Part shown: positions 35,177 to 47,080 of the stretch, one piece after another | Layout: every line of letters begins with the position of its first letter | How positions within the stretch are numbered: the stretch's first letter is position 1 | DNA from: Rhodoluna sp. | GTDB taxonomy: Bacteria; Actinomycetota; Actinomycetes; Actinomycetales; Microbacteriaceae | Direction of reading: 5' to 3' | NCBI GenBank assembly: GCA_024641095.1 | Contig: JAHEDR010000002.1 | Coordinates: forward strand, 1 to 64,000 | DNA: 64,000 bases | Position numbers and translations under genes: made by a program | The notes under the pieces: model-generated | What the model saw: the letters and a program-made list of their open reading frames with translations, nothing else | Told to the model about the DNA's origin: nothing | Databases searched by the model: none

Positions 35177-35428
35177 ATGAGCGAGAAGAAGCCAAAGGCC
35201 CCTAAAGCGGTTCCAACTACCAGCGAAGATTCACCAAACCCAGCTTGGTTCAAGCCAGTGATGTTTGGTTTCATGTTGCTTGGTCTTGCTTGGATCATCA
35301 CGTACTACGTGACCAGTGCACAGTTCCCACTAGGAGCAGGTACTCCTTGGAACCTAGAAAACTGGAACATCCTGATTGGCTTCGGCATTGCAATGGTTGG
35401 CTTCATGATGTCAACCCGCTGGAAGTAA
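35177..35428 (+). CDS. crgA: Cell division protein CrgA
   Basis: An 83-aa membrane protein that links FtsZ and septal peptidoglycan enzymes in actinobacteria. A charged N-terminus (MSEKKPKAPK) precedes NPAWFKPVMFG, two transmembrane helices (about residues 26-44 and 60-78) and the terminal TRWK motif. The start at 35177 gives the family N-terminus and fits TAGACT leaderless spacing; the frame extends to 35144 but without a ribosome site. Confidence 0.92.
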   Translation: MSEKKPKAPKAVPTTSEDSPNPAWFKPVMFGFMLLGLAWIITYYVTSAQFPLGAGTPWNLENWNILIGFGIAMVGFMMSTRWK

Positions 35429-35429
35429 T

Positions 35430-36074
35430 TTAGCCCAGCAACATGGTCTGCATGCGATACGCAGTAAGACCCACAAAGACTAGAAACACAAGAATTGCGC
35501 CCACAAGTTGGGCGCTTTTTTTGTTTCTTGTTTGCGCATAGACAGCAGTCATTGCACCACCGGCAAGTAGACCGCCAAGGTGCGCCTGCCAACTTACGCC
35601 AGGCATCAAGAAACCAAAAACAAGGTTGATTGCAATCAGGCCCATCATGCTCTGCGAGTTTTGACCAATCGCACGAAGCACAACAAAGTACGCGGCCATC
35701 AATCCAAATACACCCGACGACGCACCCAGCACCCAGGCATCAACTGAGTTGAGGTACATCACGGCGACTGAACCGCCAAAAATTGAAATTAGCCAAACCG
35801 CAAGAAAACGCAAACGGCCAAGCATTGGCTCAAGCAGTGAACCTAAAACATAGAGCGAGTACATGTTTAGCAAAACGTGTAACGGGTTTGATGGGTCGTG
35901 TGCAAAGCCAGCGGTGATCATGCGCCATGGTTCGGTAAACACCGAAAGCGGAACGAATGCAAGCTGACTGGTGAGGTTTGAACCTGGAATTATTTGTAGC
36001 ACCCAAATAAGCAAGTTAAGCGAAACCAGCCCGAGGGTTACTCGGGCCGGGCTCTGCTTAAAGATATTGCGCAA
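35430..36074 (-). CDS. Rhomboid family intramembrane serine protease
   Basis: A 214-aa, six-helix protease cleaving transmembrane segments. The catalytic Ser is in GASSGVFG near residue 121 and His in SWQAHLGGLLAG near 168; HVLLNMYSLY provides the helix 2 Asn for the oxyanion hole. The start is TTG at 36074, 6 bp after the cyclophilin stop, so the two genes form an operon. Its 3' coding region also contains, on the opposite strand, an intrinsic terminator for crgA. Confidence 0.88.
   Translation of the reverse strand: MRNIFKQSPARVTLGLVSLNLLIWVLQIIPGSNLTSQLAFVPLSVFTEPWRMITAGFAHDPSNPLHVLLNMYSLYVLGSLLEPMLGRLRFLAVWLISIFGGSVAVMYLNSVDAWVLGASSGVFGLMAAYFVVLRAIGQNSQSMMGLIAINLVFGFLMPGVSWQAHLGGLLAGGAMTAVYAQTRNKKSAQLVGAILVFLVFVGLTAYRMQTMLLG
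35497..35522 (+). terminator. crgA terminator embedded in the rhomboid gene
   Basis: A perfect 7-bp stem GCGCCCA/TGGGCGC with loop CAAGT, then seven T (35516-35522). It is 68 bp downstream of the crgA stop and correctly oriented for plus-strand transcripts. It lies wholly inside the rhomboid coding sequence, where it encodes part of the cytoplasmic KKSAQLVGA segment. Confidence 0.8.
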
Positions 36075-36080
36075 GAAGGA

Positions 36081-36611
36081 CTAAACCTTCTCGATGGTGA
36101 TTGATTCGATTACAACGTCGTCGAATGGCTTGTCGCGACCATCGGTGTCAACGCCTTCAATCTTGTCAACAACCTTCTTTGAAACCTCGTCAGCAACTTC
36201 ACCAAAGATGGTGTGCTTGCCGAACAACCAACCGGTTGCAGCGGTTGTGATGAAGAACTGTGAACCGTTGGTGCCAGGACCAGCGTTGGCCATTGCAAGC
36301 TTGTAAGGGTCGTTGAAGTTAAGTTCTGGGTGAATCTCGTCGCCGAACTGGTAGCCAGGGCCGCCCATTCCGGTGCCGGTTGGGTCGCCACCCTGAATCA
36401 TGAACTGCTGAATGATGCGGTGGAAGATCACGCCGTTGTACAGCGGCTTGCCGGTCTGAGTTGCGCCGGTACGAGGGTCTTTCCACTCGATTGAACCAGT
36501 TGCTAGACCTTCGAAGTTTTCTACAGTCTTAGGGGCGTGGTTGCCGAAAAGGTTGATTTTGATTGCGCCGTGGTTTGTGTGCAGGGTCGCTACTGAAGTG
36601 TGCTGAGTCAT
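36081..36611 (-). CDS. ppiA: Cyclophilin-type peptidyl-prolyl cis-trans isomerase
   Basis: A 176-aa cytoplasmic single-domain cyclophilin. It has the active-site FHRIIQQFMIQGGDPTGTG near residues 68-86, NAGPGTNGSQFFIT near 115 and GKHTIFGEV near 137. The start at 36611 gives MTQHTSVATL. The longer frame to 36653 would overlap the divergent gene. Only 15 bp separate its ATG from that of the divergent methyltransferase, with GACAAT 7 nt upstream as a -10 candidate. Confidence 0.93.
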   Translation of the reverse strand: MTQHTSVATLHTNHGAIKINLFGNHAPKTVENFEGLATGSIEWKDPRTGATQTGKPLYNGVIFHRIIQQFMIQGGDPTGTGMGGPGYQFGDEIHPELNFNDPYKLAMANAGPGTNGSQFFITTAATGWLFGKHTIFGEVADEVSKKVVDKIEGVDTDGRDKPFDDVVIESITIEKV

Positions 36612-36614
36612 GGT

Positions 36615-36620
36615 TACTAT
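36615..36620 (+). promoter_or_regulatory. Predicted -10 element in a 15-bp divergent gap
   Basis: TACTAT 6 nt before the plus-strand ATG at 36627. GACAAT (36619-36624, minus strand) is 7 nt before the cyclophilin ATG at 36611. The two -10 elements overlap by two bases. Confidence 0.6.
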
Positions 36621-36626
36621 TGTCGC

Positions 36627-37691
36627 ATGAGTGAATTGCCAGCACAGGGCCAAATGCCCGGCCGAATTGTCGGCCAGATGCTCGTCTCGGCTGACCGCGA
36701 ACGATTTATTGAAATAGACACCGATAAGGTCTCCCGCGGCTCCTTCTACACAACCGATGAAGCCTGGCTAAACGCCCCAATCAGGGGCTTTATGAATCAC
36801 GCGCTGCTGAGTAGTTCATCGGTGTTGGACCCCTTTGCCGGCGACGGCCACTTGTTGGAGCTTGTGCGTAGGGAGTTTGGCGCCGCCATCTTTGGCCTAG
36901 ACATTGCCGGGGCCAAGTGGGCTCGCAACGATTCGCTGGTGAACATTCCCAACCCGGGTCGTGCGGTGATTGTGACCAACCCGCCTTACCTGGCCAATCA
37001 CTCAGCCAGACGCAAGGGAGTAGCTGCGCTGGTTGACACCTACTTTGATGGCAGCGATTACGACAACCTTTATAAGATCGCTCTGGATCGTTGCCTGGCC
37101 GTGGCCGACTTTGTCGTGGCAGTAATTCCAGAGACGTTTTTGCTTTCAAGTTTTGATAAGTCACGTTTGCAAGTGGTCTCGGTAATTGAAGGTGATTTAT
37201 TTAGCGACACCGAGGCACCGGCCGTGGTTGCCTGTTTTGGTCCCGCTAGTGAAAGAACCGATGCGCGAGTTTTTGTTGGCGATAAACCAATCGGCGCACT
37301 GAGCGATATTCTTGAACTGCGCCGTGGCAGATCACGCGCTGGAATTCAAATTGTCTTTAATGATCCAAATGGTCGCATTGGTTTGCGAGCGGTTGATGCG
37401 CAAGATGTACGTCGCCGAATTGAATTCATTGTTGGTGACTTTGAGTACAAACGTTCCAAGGTAAAAGAGTCGTCAAGGCTCATGACCTATTTAGATATTC
37501 CGGAACTTACCCAAGATGAATTACAAAATGTTGTGGCTCATGCAAATAAGTTGCTTGCAGAGCTAAGAGAGAAATCTTGTGATTTAGTTTTGGCTCCGTT
37601 TAAAGGAAACGACAAGAGCGGTAACCGCAGGCGCCGACTGGACTACGCACTTGCGCGGCAAATAATTAACGACGCTTGTTTGGCCAGATAG
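36627..37691 (+). CDS. Solitary N6-adenine DNA methyltransferase-like protein (NPPY)
   Basis: A 354-aa SAM-dependent methyltransferase. Motif I is VLDPFAGDGHLLE near residues 64-76, and motif IV is VTNPPYLAN near 112-120, which in this family binds a flipped adenine. An N-terminal SFYTTDEAW segment resembles type IIS/IIG modification subunits. The C-terminal half is basic (KGNDKSGNRRRRLDYALA) and may recognise DNA. No restriction partner is nearby. It could instead be an RNA or protein methylase. Start as for a leaderless mRNA. Confidence 0.75.
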   Translation: MSELPAQGQMPGRIVGQMLVSADRERFIEIDTDKVSRGSFYTTDEAWLNAPIRGFMNHALLSSSSVLDPFAGDGHLLELVRREFGAAIFGLDIAGAKWARNDSLVNIPNPGRAVIVTNPPYLANHSARRKGVAALVDTYFDGSDYDNLYKIALDRCLAVADFVVAVIPETFLLSSFDKSRLQVVSVIEGDLFSDTEAPAVVACFGPASERTDARVFVGDKPIGALSDILELRRGRSRAGIQIVFNDPNGRIGLRAVDAQDVRRRIEFIVGDFEYKRSKVKESSRLMTYLDIPELTQDELQNVVAHANKLLAELREKSCDLVLAPFKGNDKSGNRRRRLDYALARQIINDACLAR

Positions 37692-37914
37692 AAAGCACAA
37701 AGGCAACAACACCTAGGGCTGTTGGCACAAGACCCTGCGGGGTAAGCACAACCCACATGAACGCTCCAAGAAAAATTGTTGCGGCCGATGTGATGATTGC
37801 AAAACTTCTGTTGCCCTTGCCAACCAAGGTAACCAGGCTCAACACGATTGAACCCAAACCAAGCACAGAAAAACTCAGAACACTAAACGTGATCATCAAT
37901 TGTTGTTCGTCCAT
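37666..37914 (-). CDS. Small three-helix membrane protein, unknown function
   Basis: An 82-aa hydrophobic protein with three predicted helices (about residues 7-30, 37-55, 60-76) and a charged WPNKRR tail. No family was recognised. Its stop overlaps the convergent methyltransferase by 26 bp. It lies 18 bp downstream of the LysE-type gene, in the same direction, so it may be cotranscribed with it. Confidence 0.65.
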   Translation of the reverse strand: MDEQQLMITFSVLSFSVLGLGSIVLSLVTLVGKGNRSFAIITSAATIFLGAFMWVVLTPQGLVPTALGVVAFVLSIWPNKRR

Positions 37915-37932
37915 GTTTTTACCTATCGGTTT

Positions 37933-38535
37933 TTAGAATTCAAATAGCGCAAGCATTAGCGCAATTGCAAACATGATTACTGCAATCACTATGTCTAGAA
38001 CTTTCCAGAAAATTGGCTTAGACATAAATCTTGATGCGGCCTTTGCGCCAAACCCAATTGATAAGAACCAGATCATGCTGCCAAGCGCGGCGCCTGCTGC
38101 GAAAAACCATTTTGCATCGGCAAAAGTATTTCCGATTGAACCAAGCAAGATAACGGTGTCAAGGTAAACGTGCGGGTTCAAGAACGTGAAACCAAGAAGT
38201 GAAATCACAACCTGTTTTAGCGATTTAGTTTCTGCGGTTGCTGCCTGCAGCGAGTCACCTTTGAAAGCTGAACGAAGTGAGTTGATACCAAACCAAGTTA
38301 GGTAAACCACTCCAAACCAACGCAGGATTTCAAACAACCAAGGCAGTCCCTGAATAACTGCACCCAAGCCAGCTATGCCGGCAAAAATCAAAAGGGTGTC
38401 TGATGCGGCGCAGATTAGAACCATCACAAGAACGTGCTTGCGGGTTAGCGCCTGACGAATTACAAAAGCGTTCTGTGCGCCAATCGCCATGATCAGAGAC
38501 ATTGAGGTGAGAACACCCGGCAGAAAAGCAAACAT
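37933..38535 (-). CDS. LysE/ArgO family amino-acid exporter
   Basis: A 200-aa inner-membrane exporter with six helices. It has the LysE-type N-terminus with IMAIGAQNAFVIRQAL near residues 16-31, then the FGINSLRSA and FLNPHVYLDTVILLGS segments of the ArgO/LysE group. It probably exports basic amino acids. The start at 38535 is preceded by TAGACT at leaderless spacing; the frame extends into tRNA-Ala, which is not real coding sequence. Confidence 0.9.
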   Translation of the reverse strand: MFAFLPGVLTSMSLIMAIGAQNAFVIRQALTRKHVLVMVLICAASDTLLIFAGIAGLGAVIQGLPWLFEILRWFGVVYLTWFGINSLRSAFKGDSLQAATAETKSLKQVVISLLGFTFLNPHVYLDTVILLGSIGNTFADAKWFFAAGAALGSMIWFLSIGFGAKAASRFMSKPIFWKVLDIVIAVIMFAIALMLALFEF

Positions 38536-38542
38536 GGGCTTG

Positions 38543-38548
38543 AGTCTA
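38543..38548 (-). promoter_or_regulatory. Predicted -10 element for leaderless LysE-type exporter gene
   Basis: TAGACT on the minus strand, 7 nt before the ATG at 38535. Confidence 0.55.
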
Positions 38549-38562
38549 AAAGAGAGGTCGTT

Positions 38563-38589
38563 AAACAAAAAACCGCCTTTCGGCGGTTT
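38563..38589 (-). terminator. Intrinsic terminator after tRNA-Ala
   Basis: Stem AAACCGCC/GGCGGTTT with a GAAA loop on the minus strand, followed by TTTTGTTT. It ends the tRNA-Ile/tRNA-Ala transcript. Confidence 0.85.
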
Positions 38590-38597
38590 CTTGATTC

Positions 38598-38673
38598 TGG
38601 TGGAGATTAGGGGGGTCGAACCCCTGACCCCCTGCTTGCAAAGCAGGTGCTCTACCAACTGAGCTAAATCCCC
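38598..38673 (-). tRNA. tRNA-Ala (anticodon TGC)
   Basis: Acceptor GGGGATT/AATCTCC (one G-U), D stem GCTC/GAGC, and anticodon stem CCTGC/GCAGG with loop TTTGCAA giving anticodon TGC. Discriminator A and encoded CCA. Confidence 0.96.
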
Positions 38674-38750
38674 GGGTCTTGTTGCTGGTGGTGCATTGGT
38701 ACATCTTGTTTCTACGTTTGGAACCCAAATCTCAAGTGAGAAAGGCTTCC

Positions 38751-38827
38751 TGGTGGGCCTAGGAGGACTTGAACCTCCGACCTCTTCATTATCAGTGAAG
38801 CGCTCTAACCACCTGAGCTATAGGCCC
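38751..38827 (-). tRNA. tRNA-Ile (anticodon GAT)
   Basis: Acceptor GGGCCTA/TAGGCCC, and anticodon stem CTTCA/TGAAG with loop CTGATAA giving anticodon GAT. Discriminator A and encoded CCA. The tRNA-Ile then tRNA-Ala order after gyrA is typical of actinobacteria. Confidence 0.97.
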
Positions 38828-38876
38828 GTAGAACCTTTCCGACTTTACACGAAAAAGTTCAGTGAATCAAATGGGT

Positions 38877-39280
38877 TTAGTTATTGGTGAACCCGATAGA
38901 GATTCCACCGGTCAGGCGGCCAATCACGTTGAAGATCAATGCTGAGATGCCAACCAGTGCGGTACCAAGAACAATGTTGAACAGTGCCACGGTGAAGGCA
39001 AATGACATCACGCGAGGCAAGCTCAGGGTCTGAGCCACATCTACGCCGTCGCCACTTGTTCCGCCACCAACCACGCTGTTCACAAGCGTTGAAAGGCTTC
39101 CGAACAAACCGGTCTGGCTAACCAGCAACCAAACCAAGAAGAAACCAACGATTGTTGCAATGCCGGTTGCCAGGGTAACAAGCAGGCCAGCCTTTACTGC
39201 TGACCAGAAGTCAATATGAACCAGCTTTAGCTTTACTTGCTTGACTGGCGGAATGTTGCGCTTTGCTTTAGCTAGAAAGC

Positions 39281-39284
<4 letters not shown>
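38877..39284 (-). CDS. DUF3566 transmembrane protein
   Basis: A 135-aa membrane protein with a conserved location directly after gyrA in actinobacteria. A basic N-terminus with [17 protein letters not shown] leads into two transmembrane helices (about residues 30-55 and 93-118) separated by a Gly-rich extracytoplasmic loop. Function unknown. The ATG overlaps the gyrA stop by 4 bp, so translation is coupled. Confidence 0.88.
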
Positions 39285-43775
<4,491 letters not shown>

Positions 43776-43913
43776 CTATTTCTCGGTAGTTAGGCCCTAT
43801 GGAAATGCACTCGTGCGAGTGACTGATTTTCGGGGTGATTAACTACCCTTAGCCTACCCTAAAACCCAGATAAATACTGGGATATAGGCCTTAACAGGGT
43901 TGTGGATAACTGC

Positions 43914-44402
43914 CTATCCGTAGGTGTCGCGAGGGCCTCTGCCGGGCACCGATCGAGGGCCTTTTTTCCAGCTTGGGGCGTCTGGGCCAAGCATCTTTAG
44001 GGCCTTAATTTCCACCTCTGGGTAGGCCTGATTGATCTTTTCCAGAATCTGGGCCTGCATGAGGCGCAATTGGGTGGCCCAGGCGGTGGATTTGCAGCGA
44101 ATAGTGAGGGTTCCGTTGGTCAGGGTCTCTGGCTGGCTGCTGGCGGCGTTGGTATCGCCAACGATTTCAGCCCACTTATTGAATAGGTCGGCCTCGGCTA
44201 GCTGGCCCTCCCAGCGGAAGGCCTTCATTAGGCCGTCAATCACGTCGCCGCCCTTTACAAAGTCACGGCCCTTTTCGAACGGCAAAGAGGTTGCCTGCTT
44301 CTCTTTCTCGGCAATGCGCTTGGCATCACGGGAAAGGCGGCCGGTCACTGCCTCGCGCATACGCCAGTAGAACTCTTGAGCAAAGTCACGTTTTTCAGGC
44401 AT
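43914..44402 (-). CDS. dciA: DciA/DUF721 family replication protein
   Basis: A 162-aa DUF721 protein. In bacteria without DnaC or DnaI, DciA loads the DnaB helicase at oriC. A basic N-terminal extension (RLSRDAKRIAEKEKQ) precedes the KH-like domain with FNKWAEIVGD and TWATQLRLMQAQILEKI. GAGG 6 nt before the ATG at 44402 sets the start, which overlaps the recF stop by 8 bp. The neighbouring replication genes support the role. Confidence 0.88.
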   Translation of the reverse strand: MPEKRDFAQEFYWRMREAVTGRLSRDAKRIAEKEKQATSLPFEKGRDFVKGGDVIDGLMKAFRWEGQLAEADLFNKWAEIVGDTNAASSQPETLTNGTLTIRCKSTAWATQLRLMQAQILEKINQAYPEVEIKALKMLGPDAPSWKKGPRSVPGRGPRDTYG

Positions 44403-45579
44403 TGGTAACCTCACCCGCCTTCACGTGAAACACCGTTGCAACTAGTTGGCTAGGAATGTCTTCGGCAACGGCAGCGGTAATCAAAACCTGTTCGTTGTGT
44501 TTAACCATTTGCGCCAAACGCTCGCGTCTGCCGGCATCAAGCTCGGCAAACACATCGTCCAAAATCAAAATCGGGTCGCCGCTTCTAGTTTCGTTGCGTA
44601 GCAACTCGTTAGATGCCAAACGAAGAGCCAAAGCGTATGACCATGATTCGCCATGCGATGCGTAGCCCTTGGCCGGCAAAGTCCCAAGCAGCAGAACCAG
44701 GTCGTCACGGTGCGGGCCAACCAGAGTGATTCCGCGTTCCAATTCTTTTGGTCTAACACTTTGTAATTTCAAGCGGAACAGTTCTTCAATTTCAGTTCTG
44801 TCGCCGGTCTTTAAAAATTCTGCTTCAACGGTGTCATTACCGTCTTCAATCTCATCAAGGTAATGTGCCACGTTGGCGCTGAGTAGAGATGACTTGATCA
44901 AAATCTTTGGTTCGTTATTTGCAATCGCAATTGATTGGTACGCCGCAAACAGGTGTGGTCTTAGGCGTTCAATTAAATCCACACGCGCGGCAATAATTTC
45001 TGAGCCGTAGGAGATAAGTGATTGATCCCAAGCGTCCAGGGTGGAAAGTGAGGAGCCTTTCGCGCCAGTTTGGCGCGCCGATTTTAAAAGTGTGTTTCGT
45101 TGCTTAAGCACTCGTTCGTAGTCGGCATAAACTCCAGCAAATCTTGGCCACACCTGAACTACAAGTTCGTCAATAAATGCACGGCGATTAGATGGGTCAC
45201 GCTTAATGATGTCTAGGTCTTCTGGGGCAAAGGTAACCGAATTTACGTAGCCCAAAATGTCGCGCACTTTTTGAGTTGGCGATTTATTAATGCGTGCCTT
45301 GTTTGGATTCTCGCGATTTAATTCCAACTCAAGCAACACATCGCGATCATCGTGTGAAGCTAGTGCGCGAACTACCGCCTGGGCCTCATCCTGCTTGATC
45401 ATTGGTATGTAGCCGGCTACGCGGTGCGACTGCAAGGTAGATAAATATCTAACTGCTTCAACAAGATTTGTTTTGCCTTGGCCATTAGGGCCAACCAAAA
45501 GATTTACGCCAGGTGCTAGAGAAACATCTGCTCTTAAATAATTCCGGAAATTATTCAGCTCAAGATGTTTTATAAACAT
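44395..45579 (-). CDS. recF: DNA replication and repair protein RecF
   Basis: A 394-aa SMC-like ATPase that helps load RecA at gaps. Walker A is GPNGQGKTNLVEAV near residues 32-45, the signature region GITLVGPHRDD near 285, and Walker B ILILDDVFAELD near 345-356. It starts 7 bp after the dnaN stop; GATAAT overlaps that stop 6 nt upstream of the ATG and may be an internal promoter. A degenerate parS-like palindrome lies in its 3' end (44417-44432). Confidence 0.95.
   Translation of the reverse strand: MFIKHLELNNFRNYLRADVSLAPGVNLLVGPNGQGKTNLVEAVRYLSTLQSHRVAGYIPMIKQDEAQAVVRALASHDDRDVLLELELNRENPNKARINKSPTQKVRDILGYVNSVTFAPEDLDIIKRDPSNRRAFIDELVVQVWPRFAGVYADYERVLKQRNTLLKSARQTGAKGSSLSTLDAWDQSLISYGSEIIAARVDLIERLRPHLFAAYQSIAIANNEPKILIKSSLLSANVAHYLDEIEDGNDTVEAEFLKTGDRTEIEELFRLKLQSVRPKELERGITLVGPHRDDLVLLLGTLPAKGYASHGESWSYALALRLASNELLRNETRSGDPILILDDVFAELDAGRRERLAQMVKHNEQVLITAAVAEDIPSQLVATVFHVKAGEVTNA
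44417..44432. other. Degenerate parS-like palindrome within recF
   Basis: CTTCACGTGAAACA within the 16 bp matches 13 of 16 positions of the parS consensus TGTTTCACGTGAAACA. It may be a weak ParB site or chance. Confidence 0.35.
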
Positions 45580-45586
45580 CTTGTAA

Positions 45587-46729
45587 TTATCTAACTAGAA
45601 GATTTGGCTGTAGCAAGTAGCGGTAGCTGTCTGCTTCAGTCTTCTCTTTTGATCCGTGTGAAGAAATCAGAACCGGGCCAGGCTTGTTTGGGTTGTCATT
45701 GTTAGTGAACGCAATCTTTACGAATTCACTGTGCACGCCAGCAAGACCATCAATCAAGAACTGTGGCTTTAGCGAAACAACAATTTCTTTGCCTTCAAGT
45801 TCTGCGCTGATGCTTTCAGAAGCCTGAGCGGTTTCGTTGCCAGTTGCCTCTAGTGAAACCTTGCTCTCTTCGAAGTTAAAACGAAGTGGCGCTTCACGCT
45901 CAAGAACTAGTGACACACGACGTGTTGAATCAATTAGATCCTGAGTGGTAACCACTGCGTAGTTGTCGATGTCTGCAGGGAACAAAGATTTAACCGGCGG
46001 AAAATTACCCTTTAGCAAGAGTGAAGTAACTGAGCGATTGTTTGCTTTGAAAGCAATCATTTCGCGGTCATCGGTCTTGGCGATAGAAATTTGGATGTCG
46101 CCCTGGTTGCCGAAAGTTTTTGCCACTTCCTGAAGTGTGCGTGCAGGTACCAAAGCAATTGCGCCTTCCGCAGCCTTGGTTCCGTTCCAAGCTGCTTCAC
46201 GAAGAGCAACGCGGTAACGGTCGGTTGCAACGAATGACAATGATTTTTCGCTTGCTTCAATTTGCACACCGGTTAGAACTGGGGTGACGTCGTCCTTTGA
46301 AGCAGCCACGGCAATCTGGCCCACTGCGTTAGCGAATGCTTCGCCGGTGATGGTACCTGAGACAGCCGGAATTTCTGGAAGGGTTGGGTATTCCTCAACC
46401 GGCATGGTCAAGAGTGAGAACTTGGTTGAACCACAGCTAACGGTTACCTTGGTGCCATCGGTGGCAAATTCAACCGGGGCGTTTGGAAGCTTGCTTGCGA
46501 TTTCTGAAAGTAGGCGACCCGATACCAAAACGCGGCCGGAAGTCTCTACCTTGGCAACGATCTCGGCTTGCGCTGAAACCTCATAGTCAAATACTGAAAG
46601 GCGCAGCGCGTTTGCATCGGCTTCAATCAGGATTCCACCAAGGATTGGCAAGGTGGTGCGCTGAGGCAAAAGGCGAACAGCAAAAGATACGGCTTCACTG
46701 AGCACGTCTTTGTTGACTTGAAACTTCAA
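45587..46729 (-). CDS. dnaN: DNA polymerase III sliding clamp (beta subunit)
   Basis: A 380-aa clamp with three similar domains that tethers polymerase to DNA. The family N-terminus KFQVNKDVLSEAVSFAVRLL begins right after TTG at 46729, which has GGGGAG 4 nt upstream; another TTG at 46741 would add four residues. The C-terminus ends in YRYLLQPNLLVR, slightly longer than the common MPVRL ending. First gene of dnaN-recF-dciA-gyrB-gyrA. Confidence 0.95.
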   Translation of the reverse strand: MKFQVNKDVLSEAVSFAVRLLPQRTTLPILGGILIEADANALRLSVFDYEVSAQAEIVAKVETSGRVLVSGRLLSEIASKLPNAPVEFATDGTKVTVSCGSTKFSLLTMPVEEYPTLPEIPAVSGTITGEAFANAVGQIAVAASKDDVTPVLTGVQIEASEKSLSFVATDRYRVALREAAWNGTKAAEGAIALVPARTLQEVAKTFGNQGDIQISIAKTDDREMIAFKANNRSVTSLLLKGNFPPVKSLFPADIDNYAVVTTQDLIDSTRRVSLVLEREAPLRFNFEESKVSLEATGNETAQASESISAELEGKEIVVSLKPQFLIDGLAGVHSEFVKIAFTNNDNPNKPGPVLISSHGSKEKTEADSYRYLLQPNLLVR

Positions 46730-46741
46730 GGATCTCCCCAA

Positions 46742-47080
46742 ATTCTGTTAGAGGTTCATTGTGGCATAAATTGTTTTGCTCAAAATTTCTTGTAATTCAA
46801 CTAAAAGCGTTATGAGTTAGCTAAATATTTAAATATTTAAAACAACATTATTAACCACTGTGGAAAATGTGGATAACCAGCTACTCATCAATGTTTCTCA
46901 CGGAACTACAACGGTGAAAGTTGTTTACACAGTTGTGGATGAATCTGTGGATAACTAAGGCGCCTGTGAATTGAGAATTACAACATCACAGGCAAAAGTC
47001 ATTAATTACACGGAATTTAGCTGTTTATCCACAGTTATCCACAGGGTTGTACCCAGTGTGAATATTTATTAATAATTTGG
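46742..47080. other. oriC: Chromosomal replication origin, dnaA-dnaN part
   Basis: No coding sequence in 339 bp. Perfect DnaA boxes (TTATCCACA or complement) are at 46868-46876, 46946-46954, 47025-47033 and 47035-47043, with 8/9 boxes at 46859-46867 and 46934-46942. AT-rich stretches at about 46820-46856 and 47056-47083 are candidate unwinding elements. The location between dnaA and dnaN is the standard actinobacterial oriC site. Confidence 0.93.
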
